Made by a program: the position numbers and the translations under genes. From Liolophura sinensis (Eukaryota; Mollusca; Polyplacophora; Chitonida; Chitonidae), in assembly GCF_032854445.1 (NCBI RefSeq), contig NC_088305.1, forward strand, positions 25,127,628 to 25,191,627: 64,000 nucleotides of DNA, read 5' to 3'. The notes beneath the pieces are model-generated. The model was not told the DNA's origin. It saw only the letters and a list, made by a program, of their open reading frames with translations, and ran no database searches. Shown here piece by piece: positions 37,304 to 48,672 of the stretch. Within the stretch, counting starts at the first letter, position 1; every line of letters begins with the position of its first letter.

Positions 37304-38420
37304 TATTATAGGCTGTAGGCTACAGCCTATATTGTTCTTGCTCGGACGATTAAAGACATTTTGTGTGCACCCACTTTGTATTGATATCCTGAAAAAATGT
37401 TCGTCAAGAGGGATTTTAATATTTCGTAATTTCAATCGACTATATATCATATAACTACGAGAGCTATAATTTGCATCAGATTGAGGCTTAAGATATGCTC
37501 TTCTCGTGGGGAGTTGAACAACTTGAGCCACTATCAACAGGTTTCACGTGACATGTTATTAAATGACAGCTCCCTATTTCACAAATAGAAATTTAAGCCC
37601 ATTCATTTTAACTTAAACTTCATAGACTAAAGAGAAAATAATAAATTTATGCTTACTAATATACGTGTACTTACTTATACCTAGCCATGATTTTCCAAAA
37701 CGGGCTGTGTATGTTAATATAGCAGCATAACTGTGTTGCTGATCGACTGTAACACATAGTCATTTCGCAAAATGAATGCACTGGAGCAGGAACTGAAAAC
37801 AATGCGTGAGGACTGGGGGCCGTGACGGGGCAGGTATAGCTCTAGTTTATTATTGTTGTGGCTATAAAGGCAAGTATAACCATTATTTCTATCGCATGTC
37901 TACACTGGACAAACCATGACAGATGTACATAAATAGAGAAAAGTGGACCACGCACTCTTTATAAGCCTGCGATTCCCCATCCAGGTTACACGGGCGCATT
38001 AATTTTCCTCACTATTTTTGTCGTAGATTTGTTACCTTCAACCTCAAACTTTCACGCAGTACCATGCCATACCTCCACGTACAATTTGACCTTTCTCACC
38101 CTCCAGTGAGAGTGGGTTGATAATAACACTGGGCGAAAGGTTTTCAGTTCTATCCAAAACAAAGAAAATTCTGATATATTTTAACTAGATTAAAAAAATA
38201 ACAGTGCAGAAATTTATAGTTTATCAACAATCTAAAATGTTTCTGTAGCAGTATCACCCCAAATCCTTGACACTTGCTGAAATACTGCCAGTGTGGCGTT
38301 AAAAGATAATCATTCATTCATTCATTTATTCATTCATTCTGGATGTATGAGGACATTTTGAGTGAATGAAATTTTTCACGAGATCCAGAGGTAAATAACT
38401 CGTGTTTGGGCGATGTTTGT
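37304..38420. other. Intergenic, no gene seen
   Basis: Mostly unique sequence. A short SINE-B-like tail ('gtgtggcgttaaaagataat', then (cattcatt)n) lies near 38,290-38,340. Confidence 0.45.
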
Positions 38421-38424
38421 ACGT

Positions 38425-38760
38425 TAGTGCTGAATTATGGAAGACGGTTGCGGCCACTCGCGTTTTCATACTTTCGACCTTTCTAATATAAGGTCGAATA
38501 CGCAAAAAGACGAAAGGGCGAAGGTCAAAAATGCGAAAAAGTGTGAGGTGGAAGTAAGAAAATGCAAGGGAAAAAAAAGAAAGTGTAACGTTCCTGTTTC
38601 TCTTCCTGTACAACTTCTGACGGTTTTTTCGGGTGTTTGCATTGCACTTTCGCGTTTTCGACCTTTTCCCAACTGGACAATTAGAAGTTAACTTCTATCT
38701 TTCGCCCTTTTCAAAACGTCAAAAACGCAAAAGAACGAAGTTGACTTCGGGTTTCTGCTG
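38425..38760. repeat. Dispersed repeat rich in 'cttttcgac' motifs, MITE-like
   Basis: The segment 38,605-38,745 is also present at about 53,848-53,975 (shared 'tcgaccttttcccaac' and 'ttaacttctatctttcgccc'). The left half contains complementary motifs (gcgaaggtcaaaaatgcga), so the unit may fold back. No coding capacity. Confidence 0.6.
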
Positions 38761-39177
38761 TTTGGACTTCTGGTCTGAGCGTATTGTCGGCGTGCTGCAT
38801 CCAACAACCATTAATCCTGAGTGCGCCATTACACTAGCAAAATCAAAAGATCTCTCCGATAATAAATAATACAGTTATAAAATGAAAGGCTTTAATTATA
38901 TTCTCAGCCCGAATACTGTCCTTTTTATTATCCCACAACTGTGTACTCAGTGGTGTTGTAAATCGGTATCCAAGCCGTTACATTCGTGGGGTAAATGTGG
39001 CACATGACTCAGTTCTGAAACCGGACGTGAGTCTGGAAAAGTGCATAAAACGAATCCAGTGAGTCAATCTTGCGATTTCAAGCCAGTCATCTAGATATGA
39101 GAGAGCTTAGACAATTATACATACTAAATTGAATGGGGAGGGGGGAACTGGATGTTTGTATATGTTTGTAATTATTA
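38761..39177. other. Intergenic, no feature seen
   Basis: Unique sequence up to the left target-site duplication of the LTR element. Confidence 0.5.
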
Positions 39178-39182
39178 CGCAT

Positions 39183-39349
39183 TGTAGCACTTGTATTAGA
39201 GTCTTTGTGCCATTGCAGAGATGTAACAAGACGAGTCACGTTCAGCTTGTTATTCAAGATTTTACTGGGAACCTTCACAACTCGTACATAGCCTCGTACA
39301 TTGTCAGTATGTACACAATAGCGAGTGAGCAGCTACATCACATGTTACA
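39183..39349 (-). repeat. 3' LTR of the Gypsy element
   Basis: 167 bp, the right-hand end in element orientation, matching the other LTR except at five sites. Plus-strand ends are tgtagcactt and catgttaca. Confidence 0.93.
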
Positions 39350-39772
39350 TCTCCCTTCTTTTTAGAGTTATTCGTTATGCAATTACGTTAAGAACATTAC
39401 AGATATAACTGGTTGGGTTCATTTAACCTTTAGCTCAGAACTTTCAAGCTGGAAGAAAGAATAAACAGATGAAATGAGGGCTAATGCATTATCAAATGAA
39501 TTGCAACACTGTGCATTATAAAGCATGTAAAAACACATCGAAGCGGTTACCCAAAGTCAGTTGGATCACCACAGTATAGAATGTAAGTTAGAGTGAGATC
39601 CATTTCACTTTAGAGTCTCTGCATCATCAATGTTCATTTATGTTGATTAAATCATTGTATATACAGTTCAAAACACAAATCACCAAAGTCATTTCGAAAC
39701 GCGTATGGCATCTACGGGATGTCAGTATCACTACTGTCACTTCACGGTTTAACAGTCCATAATATGGTTCAC

Positions 39773-40165
39773 TTATTTGTCCATCACGAAGTCCTTAAAC
39801 CAGTGCGGTTTGGTCACCACACGACCAGACCTAGTAACTCGTTGGTCTGCATTAATGTCACTTACAGGTGGAACTTCGCGTTCTCCATTTGGCGTACTTG
39901 ATGACGTCGGCTGATCGGGTGTCTGGGAGTCAGTGTAATAGGGAGGTGATACACTGAAACTTACACCAGACTTGCGCAGATGACGACGGTTTCTGCGTAA
40001 TGTTCGATTGTCCTCAGTGACCACATTGTATGATCTACTGTTCACTGATCCGGTAATTTGGGCTTTTTGCCAAGTCTGTCCACGCACCTGTCCTTGCGGC
40101 TGAATCTGTACCACATCCCCTTTCCTTAGCATGGGAAGGTCTCTTGTACCTCTGTTGTAGTACAT
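39773..40165 (-). pseudogene. Retrotransposon integrase C-terminal region
   Basis: This separate frame encodes LRKGDVVQIQPQG...WQKAQITGSVNSRSYNVVTED, an SH3-like integrase C-terminal fold, then an Arg-rich and a Pro/Ser-rich tail. It is split from the main integrase frame by about 90 bases of shifted sequence. Confidence 0.78.
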
Positions 40166-40255
40166 TCTGTTGTTCGCTGGTGTCGGAACTTCGACGAGAA
40201 GAGGGAAACACGTGGTTTAAGCTGTTTTGGAATAGTCGGGAGCAGTGTCCTTGTT

Positions 40256-41188
40256 CTACGGCTCATGTCTTTGGACAGGACTAGCGTCGACACCTTGTGT
40301 CGGGGTGTTGCGGAAGTCAAGAATTGCCAAATATGGGTCAGTCCTGGACGCTTTTGCCTTCCGCATCAGGGACTTAGCTGTTTTCACTGCATTTTCAGCC
40401 TTACCATTACTCTGTGGGAAACCTGGAGAGGACGTTTTCATCTGGAAATCCCATTTTCGGCTGAACTTGTGAAACTCTTCCGATGTGTAGTAGGATGCAT
40501 TATCGGACATAAAGATTTCTGGGATTCCGTGTCTGGCAAACTGGGCTTTCAGTTTACGGATTATGGTAGAACTGGTTGTATTTTCCAGGTAGTCTAGTTC
40601 CCAGAAATTGGAGTAGTAATCCACTGTGACTAAATAGTCATTGCCATCAAATGTAAACACATCACTGCCTACCTTCGCCCATGGTCTGTCAGGGATTACA
40701 TGCGGATGTAAGGTTTCCTTTGGCTGCTTGCTTGCATAGGAACAACATATGTCACACTTCTCAATGAAGTCCTTAACGGCAGCACTCATCCCTGGCCAGT
40801 AGACACAATCTCGAGCTCTACGGCAACATCCTTCAATACCCACATGTGATGAGTGGATACGATGTAGCATATCTGCCCTTAGAGATTGAGGTATGACAAT
40901 TTGCTGACCTTTGAGAATAACGCCATCTTCAGTTGTCAGCTCATCTCTTAGGTTGAAGTAGGGTACCACTGCCCTGGGTAAGTTTTCCTTACGTTCAGGC
41001 CATCCTTCCTGAATCACTCGAATTAGAGATTGGAAACCACTGTCAGCAGCAGTATGGTCTCTCACATCTTGTAACCTCGTGGGTGTTATAGGTAGGTTGG
41101 AGACTTGGTTAACAGTTTCCATTTCAGTAACAAATGAACTGGGCTTGTGAGGAAGTGGTGCCCGGCTCAGTGTATCTGCCAAGTACAT
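40256..41188 (-). pseudogene. Retrotransposon integrase
   Basis: A 310-codon frame opens with the RNase H/integrase linker (YLADTLSRAPL). It carries the zinc-binding HHCC region (H..H, then CDIC) and an integrase core: GSDVFTFDG (D), FMSDNASYY (D) and NGKAENAVK (E). All three DDE residues are present. The frame stops at 40,256 before the C-terminal part. Confidence 0.9.
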
Positions 41189-41370
41189 GATTTTTCCAGG
41201 ATGCTAGGCGATTGTAGCATCGTAGACTTGTAAACGAAGCAACATTCGCTGTAGTCGTTTGGGAGCTTTGTTGAGAGGTTTCTTGGCTATAATTTCTAGG
41301 GGTTTGTGATCCGACTGTATGGTCACATGTCTCCCATAAGCGTAGTTATGGAATTTCTCCAATCCAAATA

Positions 41371-42547
41371 CTACAGCCAACAGCTCTGCGCATACCTGCG
41401 TTCTGCGTCAGACAGAGTTCTACTCGCAAATGCAACGGGTTGTCCATTCTGTGTTATCGCGGCTCCAAGTCCTGTGTCGGACGCGTCACACTGCAAGGTA
41501 AGTTCCTCTTTCACGTCGTAGAAGCGTAGTACGGGATCAGTGCTCACTAAAGTCTTGATTTTCTCTAGTGCAGCATCATGAGTAGCATCCCAGTGCCAAG
41601 CAGTGTCTTTCAGTGTCAACTGTCTTAGCGGCCCACAGACGTCACTAAGCTGAGGTAAGAATTTGCTCAAGTAGTTTACAAATCCTAACAGTCTCTGTAC
41701 AGCAGGAACATCTGTTGGTTTGGGCATGTCGCTTACGGCTCGCACTTTTTCTGGGTCCATCTTCAGCCCTTTGTCAGATATCACGTGGCCCATAAAAGTC
41801 ACTTCCGGTCGGCGAAACTTGATTTTGTCAAAGTTCAATTTGAGTGTTCTTCTCACGACAACGTTCCATTAGGTTCTCAAGATTTCTGTCGTGATCACGT
41901 GATGCCTCTTCATAGGTGTCACCTTCTCCATACAGCAGTATGTCGTCGTGTATGGACTTGACGCACTTCAAGCCTTCCAGAGCTTGTTCCTGTCTCAGTT
42001 CGAAGACTTCCGGTGCAGAGGAAATACCGAATGGTAATCTACACCAACGATACCACCCAAAAGGAGTATTGAAAGTAGTCAGATAGGAGCTCTCCTCATC
42101 AAGTTCCACGTGCCAGAACCCGTTTTTAGCATCAAGGGTTGAGAAGATTTTAGCCTTTGTGAGTTCGGGTAAAATGTCCTCAATCGTAGGTATGGGGTGG
42201 TGGCTACGTCTTATGGCTTGATTCAGATCCTTTGGGTCAATGCATATCCGGAGTTTATTCGGTTTCGAAACTAACACCATGCTAGATACCCACGGTGTCG
42301 GATCAGTAACAGGGGCAATTATGTTTAAGTCAGTCAGTCTCTGAAGTTCACTTTTGAGCTTATCCCTAAGAGCTACAGGGACTTTACGAGGGGGGTGCAC
42401 AACTGGAGTAACAGCGGGGTCAATGTCAATCTTATACTTGCCCTCTAACAAACCAGTGCCTTGGAACACGTCTCTGTACTGTTTCTTTAGCTGTTCCAGT
42501 GTTATAGGACTGTGAGTAGATTCAGAGGTGTTCTTACTCACTGACAA
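41371..42547 (-). pseudogene. Retrotransposon reverse transcriptase and RNase H
   Basis: RT blocks are visible: LRICIDPKDLNQ, FSTLDAKNGFWHV with the first catalytic Asp, LPFGISSAPEVF, and IHDDILLYG, where the two Asp of YxDD are kept but the Tyr is Ile. A frameshift near 41,840 moves to a second frame with FMGHVISDKGLKMDPEKV, then GFVNYLSKFLP, and the RNase H start LTLQCDASDTGLGA. That frame stops at 41,371 within RNase H. Another break separates it from the integrase frame. Confidence 0.9.
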
Positions 42548-43841
42548 GATGTTTTGTACATGTGAACAAGAAGTTCACATGTACTAAGTTCATGGCCTGG
42601 ATAGCTTGAGAGCCCAGAATCGGTGAACATGCCTTGTCGTTCACGACTACAAATTCAGTTTTGTACCGTTTTCCATCTTTAGGGTTTTGAAATTTCACCG
42701 AACATTTGCCAGCAGGCTTTATTGTAGACTTGTCGTACAAAGTTAACATTTGTGAGGTTTGCTGAATGTTGTATGCAGAGAGGTCTCCAAGTTCATGTGA
42801 CGGGATGACATTGCATGTTGCACCGCAGTAAAGCTGGAACCTTACTGGCTTACCTTTCACCAGCATGGTAGCGAAGATCCGCTTTGGAAAACTCTGTCCA
42901 TTTACAGAATTAAGGCACAGAGTTTCAGATGTAAAGTTAACGGTGTTTATTTCAAAATAATCCTCTTCCTCAGAAGACAAAGTTTCTGACACAAAGTTGA
43001 GATTACGCAAGCTGTGGCACATAGAACTAAAGTGGCTCTTGGAATGGCATGCGTTGAACTCCTTTCCATATGCCGGACACTTGTGGCGTCTTTTCTCATG
43101 TCGCAGTCCACAGAAATTACACGGCCTTTCTAGCAGGTTCTGTTTTCCAGATTTTCCAGTTTGTTTAGAATTAGAGGATTTAGAATTTCTGGATTTCCGT
43201 GCTTTCTGTTTTGGGTCAGATTTGTTGCTTACTGCGTGTACAGCTGACTGGGCATTCAGGGCTAGGCTCTGTTTCTTGGATATTTCAGATGCGCGGCAGA
43301 TGTGTACGCATTTATCCAGGGTGAGGTCAGCTTCTCGCAGTAATCTCTCTCTGAGATGGATTTCTGAGATACCACACACAATTCTGTCACGGATAAGGGA
43401 ATCGTGAAGTTCACCAAAATTACATGTGGCAGCTAGTATACGCAGATCAGTCAAGTATTTATCAAAGCTCTCACTTTCCTGATTACGCGTGAAGAAATGA
43501 TATCTTTCCACCGTCTCATCCTTTTTAGGATCACAATGTCTGTCAAAAACGGCGAGGACATCATTCAGATTACGATCCTGTTCAGCCTGATCAAATTCCA
43601 GAGTGGAGTAGATTTCTCTACCCTGCGGTCCTATTAAGTATTTGAACAGTTTGAGTTTCAAATCCTCAGGTTTTCCAATCATTGCCAATTCCATGTACAG
43701 TGTAAGTTCCTCCTTCCATTTCCTCCAATGGTCAGGAAGGTTGGTTGTGTCCATATCAAGCTGACGAGGCGGCTTTAGTATAGACATTGGCAAAGCTTGA
43801 TGCTGAGCAGGCTGTTGTACCCGAATTTCTGCCTCGGCCAT
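42534..43841 (-). pseudogene. Retrotransposon gag-protease ORF
   Basis: A 435-codon frame starts MAEAEI near the 5' LTR. The first ~200 residues have the helical capsid-like composition of invertebrate Gypsy Gag (WRKWKEELTLYMELA). A Cys/His nucleocapsid region follows (CNFCGLRHEKRRHKCP), with a second box in which one expected cysteine is Phe (GKEFNACHSKSHF). The protease segment reads QLYCGATCNVIP: the active-site Asp of the usual D-T/S-G-A motif is absent. The frame ends at 42,534, overlapping the next by 14 bases, which suggests an indel. Confidence 0.88.
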
Positions 43842-44113
43842 AATTATAGCTTATTTGATACGTAGAGTACAGTTCATGGAGGCTATTTCTGTTCTAAAAA
43901 GTGTTCGGTAATGTTCGAGGACACTACAGCTCATACACACACGGCAAAATAAACTTCCACAGAGTCGTTGTTGTGGTCCATGTCGGGGTTACCCGGTGTC
44001 CAGTTGTCGAGAGGTTTATAGAAATGTTTTCATTTGGCGAGGTATGAGAAGTTCAGACTAAATTTTGTCTCTGCAAGATCTGGAGCGTCTTACAGGCTCA
44101 CCTTCTGACACCA

Positions 44114-44280
44114 TGCAGCACTTGTATTAGAGTCTTTGTGCCATTACAGAGATGTAACAAGACGAGTCACGTTCAGCTTGTTATACAAGATTTTACTGGG
44201 AACCTTCACAACTCGTACATAGCCTCGAACATTGTCAGTGTGTACACAATAGCGAGTGAGCAGCTACATCACATGTTACA
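44114..44280 (-). repeat. 5' LTR of the Gypsy element
   Basis: 167 bp, identical in length to the other LTR. It is followed at once (towards lower coordinates) by the primer-binding site. Short ORFs read through it are not genes. Confidence 0.93.
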
Positions 44281-44285
44281 CGCAT

Positions 44286-45189
44286 GTGGCCGTTTGAGCA
44301 GTTTGCGTCCGGTACACATCTGTGCGTGGACTGTTCGTCAGTTAGTCAACAACTGGCCTAAGGTCGGTGGTTTATCCTTTCAACCCATAAAACTGCCCAC
44401 CATCCTAAAAATTAAAAAAAATAAAGATCATGGCGTTAAACAACTATGAAATAAACAAATCAAATAAATTAATCCATAAAACGCATTCACTCTTAGTGTC
44501 TTAAGCTTTACAATGAGTATAATTATCTTGTAAGAAACTATAGATAGAGCCTCCAGAATCTCTGACTCTCTGCTTCATAATTGTGTCCAATTCCGATTAG
44601 TCCGGGGCTAGAGGCAGTGTGTATTCATCGTGTTGAATTAGATCGTAGCTTTGGCTATATGAACAGTTGCAATCAAAGCGCAGCTGATATACATATTTTA
44701 TTATCGACAACTGATATTTTAGCATGGTACACGATTTGTATAGTGAGTTCACTCAGTCGCTCAGAACATACCTTGTGTCTTCCCTACATCACTGGAAGCT
44801 GTTGACTGCATCTCGTTGTATGATTCCGTCCTATTTTCCTACTTCGTATACTTTCTGACAACAGGGGGGCGTTTCGAGTCTCTCATGTGGCAAAGCGGGT
44901 CATGACACATCGTGCATGAGAGTTCAGCCTAATTCCGGCACAGCTCGGATAATCTCACGCGAGAGAACGTTAGTTAGCAGCATTCGCCCCCATATTAGGT
45001 ATTATCTCTCATTTTTCATCAATATAAATGTGCATCTGATCGCGCCTCAGAACAGCTCTGATCTCTCGTTTGTCCGACGAGCTTATCAATCTCGCTTTCA
45101 CTCTACAACTAATCATGAGCATTCAGGGCATCAAGAACCCCGTTTAGGACTTAGTTCGGGTCCACCGTCACCTGTGCTGGAGATTTATC
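44286..45189. other. Intergenic, no gene seen
   Basis: A faint SINE tail ('ggtttatcctttcaacccat') lies near 44,370, followed by unique sequence. A (gtgt)n run begins at about 45,213 in the duplicated block. Confidence 0.45.
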
Positions 45190-45596
45190 TCCCCTGATTC
45201 ACTCGACTGCGCGTGTGTGCGCGTGTGTGAGCGTGTGTGTGTGTGTTTTTGGCTAGCAGATGGAAAGTGTTATGCATGTAAGTAAAGACAAATTACAGTG
45301 CAGTCTTGTATTCTTCGCTACTTTTGAAGCGTGACAAATTAAATGGATTTTAAGATCAAGAAATCCATGATGTTCAAGCATCTATTCCAAATCTGTAGAC
45401 AGTAGGCGGTTGACTATAGCTCCATCTCCTTACAGGGCATGTGCCGCTCTCCACTCTTGCTTTACATCGCTGTCACCAGTAGACAAGCTTGATCCTTGGA
45501 GTCTGTCCGACGCAGGTGTTTAAGTGTTTGTTTAGGCTTAGCCTCACCACTACTTGGTGTCCTCACGCGAAACTATTTAATGAGTATTCATCAATA

Positions 45597-45861
45597 TTTA
45601 TTTATTTGTTTGATTGGTGTTTTACGCCGTACTCAAGAATATTTCAATTATACGACGGCGGCCAGCATTAGAGTGAGTGGAAACGGGGCACAGCCCGGGG
45701 GAAACCCACGACCATCCGCAGGTTGTTGGAAGACCTTCCCACGTACGGCCAGAGATGAAGGCAGCATGAGCTGGACTTGAACTCACAGCGACCGCATTGG
45801 TGAGACACTCCTGGGTCATTACACCGCGCTAGCGCGCTCACCAACTGCGCCACGGAGGCCA
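45597..45861 (-). repeat. SINE family A, full length
   Basis: Complete from the (ttta)n tail to the head complement 'caactgcgccacggaggcc', with the B-box complement 'ggacttgaactcacagcga'. Confidence 0.9.
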
Positions 45862-46242
45862 TCCGCCATTCGTCCATAAAAGCATGTCAAGTATTGGTGC
45901 CAATCATATCCTGCATACTTAAGAGAATTCTTACTTATAACGTATTATTACAAAGAAAGGTTGAGACAGAGATTTTGTGTTTTTCCGACGTCATTTCCTG
46001 CCTCATCACGAACTCTGTTCAAAATTTTGCTAGTGGTGGCAGTGGTGTAAAGCGATTATAGAGGCGCCGCATGCGCTGTAAGGAGTATGTGACTTAACCT
46101 GACTTGGGGCCCGTATATTGTTTGTGAAATCACTGGTATTCTTCTTTAATATTGGTAAGATGTACTGCCGGTTTGTGGTTAATCACATCTGAAGTGGGTC
46201 TGCGTGGGGAAAGATGATATCTGCTAATATACAGCCCTAGGA

Positions 46243-46483
46243 TCTCAGAGGCCGATAAACCAGGCGCCTCTCACCGATGCGGTCGCTGTGAGTTCAAGTC
46301 CAACTCTTGCTGGATTCCTCTCCGACTTCACGTGGGAAGATTTGCCAGCAACTTGCGGTTGGTCGTGGGTTTCCCCCGGACTCTGCAGGGTTTTCTCCCA
46401 CCATAATGTTGGCTGTCGTCGTATAAGGGAAATACTCTTGAGTACGAAGTAAAATGTAACAATTACATTAATAAATATACCTC
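46243..46483 (+). repeat. SINE family A, head rearranged
   Basis: The 'ctcaccgatgcggtcgctgt' body, B box 'gttcaagtcc', and tail 'cttgagtacgaagtaaaat' are present. The A-box region is shortened. Confidence 0.82.
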
Positions 46484-46758
46484 CACATTCAGCTTAAAAA
46501 CCTCGAAGTGGAGATTCTGGCTTTAAGAAATCCGGCAAACTGTTTCGTGTTACTATATAGGTTTGGATATGCAGGATATAGTTGGAACACACGAGTGGAA
46601 AGACCCCGGTGGTGGTCGAATGTTTAAGGTGCTTCAATACACGAAGTAGACCTGGGACAAGGAATTTATATCGGCCACCCCCTTCTCACAGTTCGTGAGG
46701 CTTTAGTCAGGCTCGAATGGCCGTTTATCCTGAGTAATACTATTTGGTTCCCAGCAGT

Positions 46759-46761
<3 letters not shown>

Positions 46762-46793
<32 letters not shown>

Positions 46794-46890
46794 TGGAATT
46801 TCACATGTACGACGGTGACCAGCATTATGGTGGGAAGAAACTGGACAGGGCCTGGGGGAAACCCACGACCATCCGCAGGTTGCTGGAGTC
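46762..46890 (-). repeat. SINE family A, truncated
   Basis: A (tgat)n tail is followed by 'atttcacatgtacgacgg' and 'cccacgaccatccgcaggtt', then it stops. Confidence 0.75.
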
Positions 46891-47428
46891 ATGTCAGGTT
46901 TTCAAAATGCACCCTGTATGAGAGCTGGTTGTGTTAAATTCTGCGGGCTGCTCCAGTCCCTGCCCATGGACAAAGTCAGCAGTTTGTTACCGAGATTGTC
47001 ATAACGTCCATATTTTAGTACGAAATTGTTAAGTGAAAGTCATTTTCACGTGTGCTATCTGCATATGTCTTATAATCCCTAGCGATTGAACGATTGGTCG
47101 GCGTTTAACCCCGTGCTCAGGACATTTTAACTTATAGGACGTGTGCGATTTATAGTATGAGAAAACCAGAGTGCCCGGAGTCCACCACCCCGACCTTCGC
47201 CACCCGGGGTACATGAAAATTTGACCTTAGGTCGCAGTTGAAACAGAGAAAGGTGGATTCGAACACGCAACCTCATTGGTCGAGGACCTGAAACTTACAG
47301 AGCGCCAGGGTTTTAATCATTCTGGTTCTCTTCGCCCATACACCTGATTGCTGAAGCAGTCCAGCGGCACGGCGTTTATGGTTTGCTGCCCCATGGCATG
47401 GAACGCCATGCCTCACAGACCAACAGAA

Positions 47429-47875
47429 GGCCTCGGACCCCCATTAATTTTCCATAAGCACAATGTTAACGTCTAGCGCTGTAGCTCAGTCCCAAACATT
47501 CCATGGCTAATAAGATTTGGCGCATACCTGGCCCAACCTGTGAGAAAGAAGCCATAAAAATCTTGACATAGGTTGGCCGTCAAAATCTGGACGTTTCCAT
47601 GCCGGCAGCTGGAAGGCGTGCCTAGCAACGCCAAGGGGACGTCACTCGCAGCCTCATCACTACCTCACACCTTGTGTCCTCTCACCCAGAATTTCAAACT
47701 TTCATCAATAAAACTCATACCTCCTCAAAGTTTAGACAGTTTCCAGCATTTTAATACCAAGCATGCACCTGTGCACCAAAAATGGACGCCTGGGAGCAGA
47801 AAAAGACTTTATACCCTAAAATTCACTACAATCGTCCCTACCGAAAAACGGAAGTTGTAATGGGGGTCTGTGTCC
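47429..47875 (+). repeat. Left 450-bp repeat of the Mutator-like unit
   Basis: The copy starts 'ggcctcggacccccattaa' and ends 'gtaatgggggtctgtgtcc', imperfect inverted ends about 18 bp long. It is nearly identical to the right copy and in the same orientation. Confidence 0.88.
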
Positions 47876-48672
47876 TATCACACCAGCCAACTTTTTTCAA
47901 AATCAATAATTTTTGCACCACATAATTCCTGACACTTCTGAACCTCACAAGCAAAATTAGGGCTTGATACATACATAATCTTTGGAGTTGGATGAATTCA
48001 AGTTGGGGTACCCCCATCTTGGACATGTGTCTTTTTTCCAGGGTAAAAAAACTCTGAAGGGTAAACTTTGAAGCTTTGCAGTGCATATACCGTTCAAGAT
48101 ATCTCCATCAGGTTAACTGCTTTGGAAAGACAAGATGTTTATCTGCAAGAAAAGGTTAAAAAAATCACATTGACAGAGCACTTTAGACTTTTCAAAAGCA
48201 ACCATTCAGAGAAATATACATTTTTAAGAAGACTTTTCTACTCAGAGCAGCTTTAAATATCAAAGTTACAAGCCAAAAGTGTCAAAGCATACATTAAAAT
48301 ATAGGCAATTTATCTGACAATTAAATGTCAAAATATAAGACATTTACTTCAGCAACTATGTGAAAAAAATTGACTGACAGTGTGGTAGGGGGTATCAAAG
48401 TGGATTGTCACAATTTTGGAACAATCATTTCTGACCAAAATCAAAGCAAGAATAATGCCTCAAGGTGATAGAGACCTACTCACAGGCACTTTTTCAGTGG
48501 ACAGGACTTAAGAAAAGACTAGTATCCCAGTTCCCCACTGAATAACATGATGAAACCCTTTAAAAGACCTCCCTGCACCATTGCTGTTGTCTCACAGCAG
48601 GTTATTACTCTGCACAGTCACATAAAAGTGTGTCACATTGGCATCTACAACATATAAACAGAGAGGAAAAAT
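47876..48672 (+). other. Left internal region of the Mutator-like unit
   Basis: About 800 bp of AT-rich non-coding sequence lies between the left repeat and the transposase start. It is likely the transposon's 5' region. No promoter was recognised. Confidence 0.45.

Larger units (their letters stand above)
39183..44280 (-). mobile_element. Gypsy-type LTR retrotransposon, decayed, complete ends
   Basis: The element is read on the minus strand and has 167-bp LTRs at both ends that differ at five positions (about 97% identity). LTRs start TG and end CA. The flanks carry a perfect 5-bp duplication, cgcat (39,178-39,182 and 44,281-44,285). A primer-binding site (tggtgtcagaaggtgagcc) directly abuts the 5' LTR and fits the 3' end of a leucine tRNA. 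A purine tract (aaaaagaagggaga) precedes the 3' LTR. The order gag, protease, RT, RNase H, integrase is that of Gypsy/Metaviridae. No envelope-like ORF is seen. Frames are broken at several places, so the copy cannot act autonomously. Confidence 0.93.
45190..47343 (+). repeat. Segmental duplication, copy 1
   Basis: The block is repeated in the same orientation at 53,991-55,989 with very high identity. It contains a (gtgt)n run, a full SINE-A (minus), a SINE-A (plus), a truncated SINE-A (minus) and a degenerate 'ggtcggcgtttaacc' element. Copy 1 keeps the full SINE at 45,597 and has (ttga)n where copy 2 has (ttta)n. Confidence 0.9.

Noticed and set aside
42997..43407. 136-codon plus-strand ORF within the retrotransposon
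   Set aside because: Shadow of the gag frame on the opposite strand.
44138..44449. 103-codon ORF
   Set aside because: Begins inside the LTR of the Gypsy element and the matching LTR has the same frame; not a gene.
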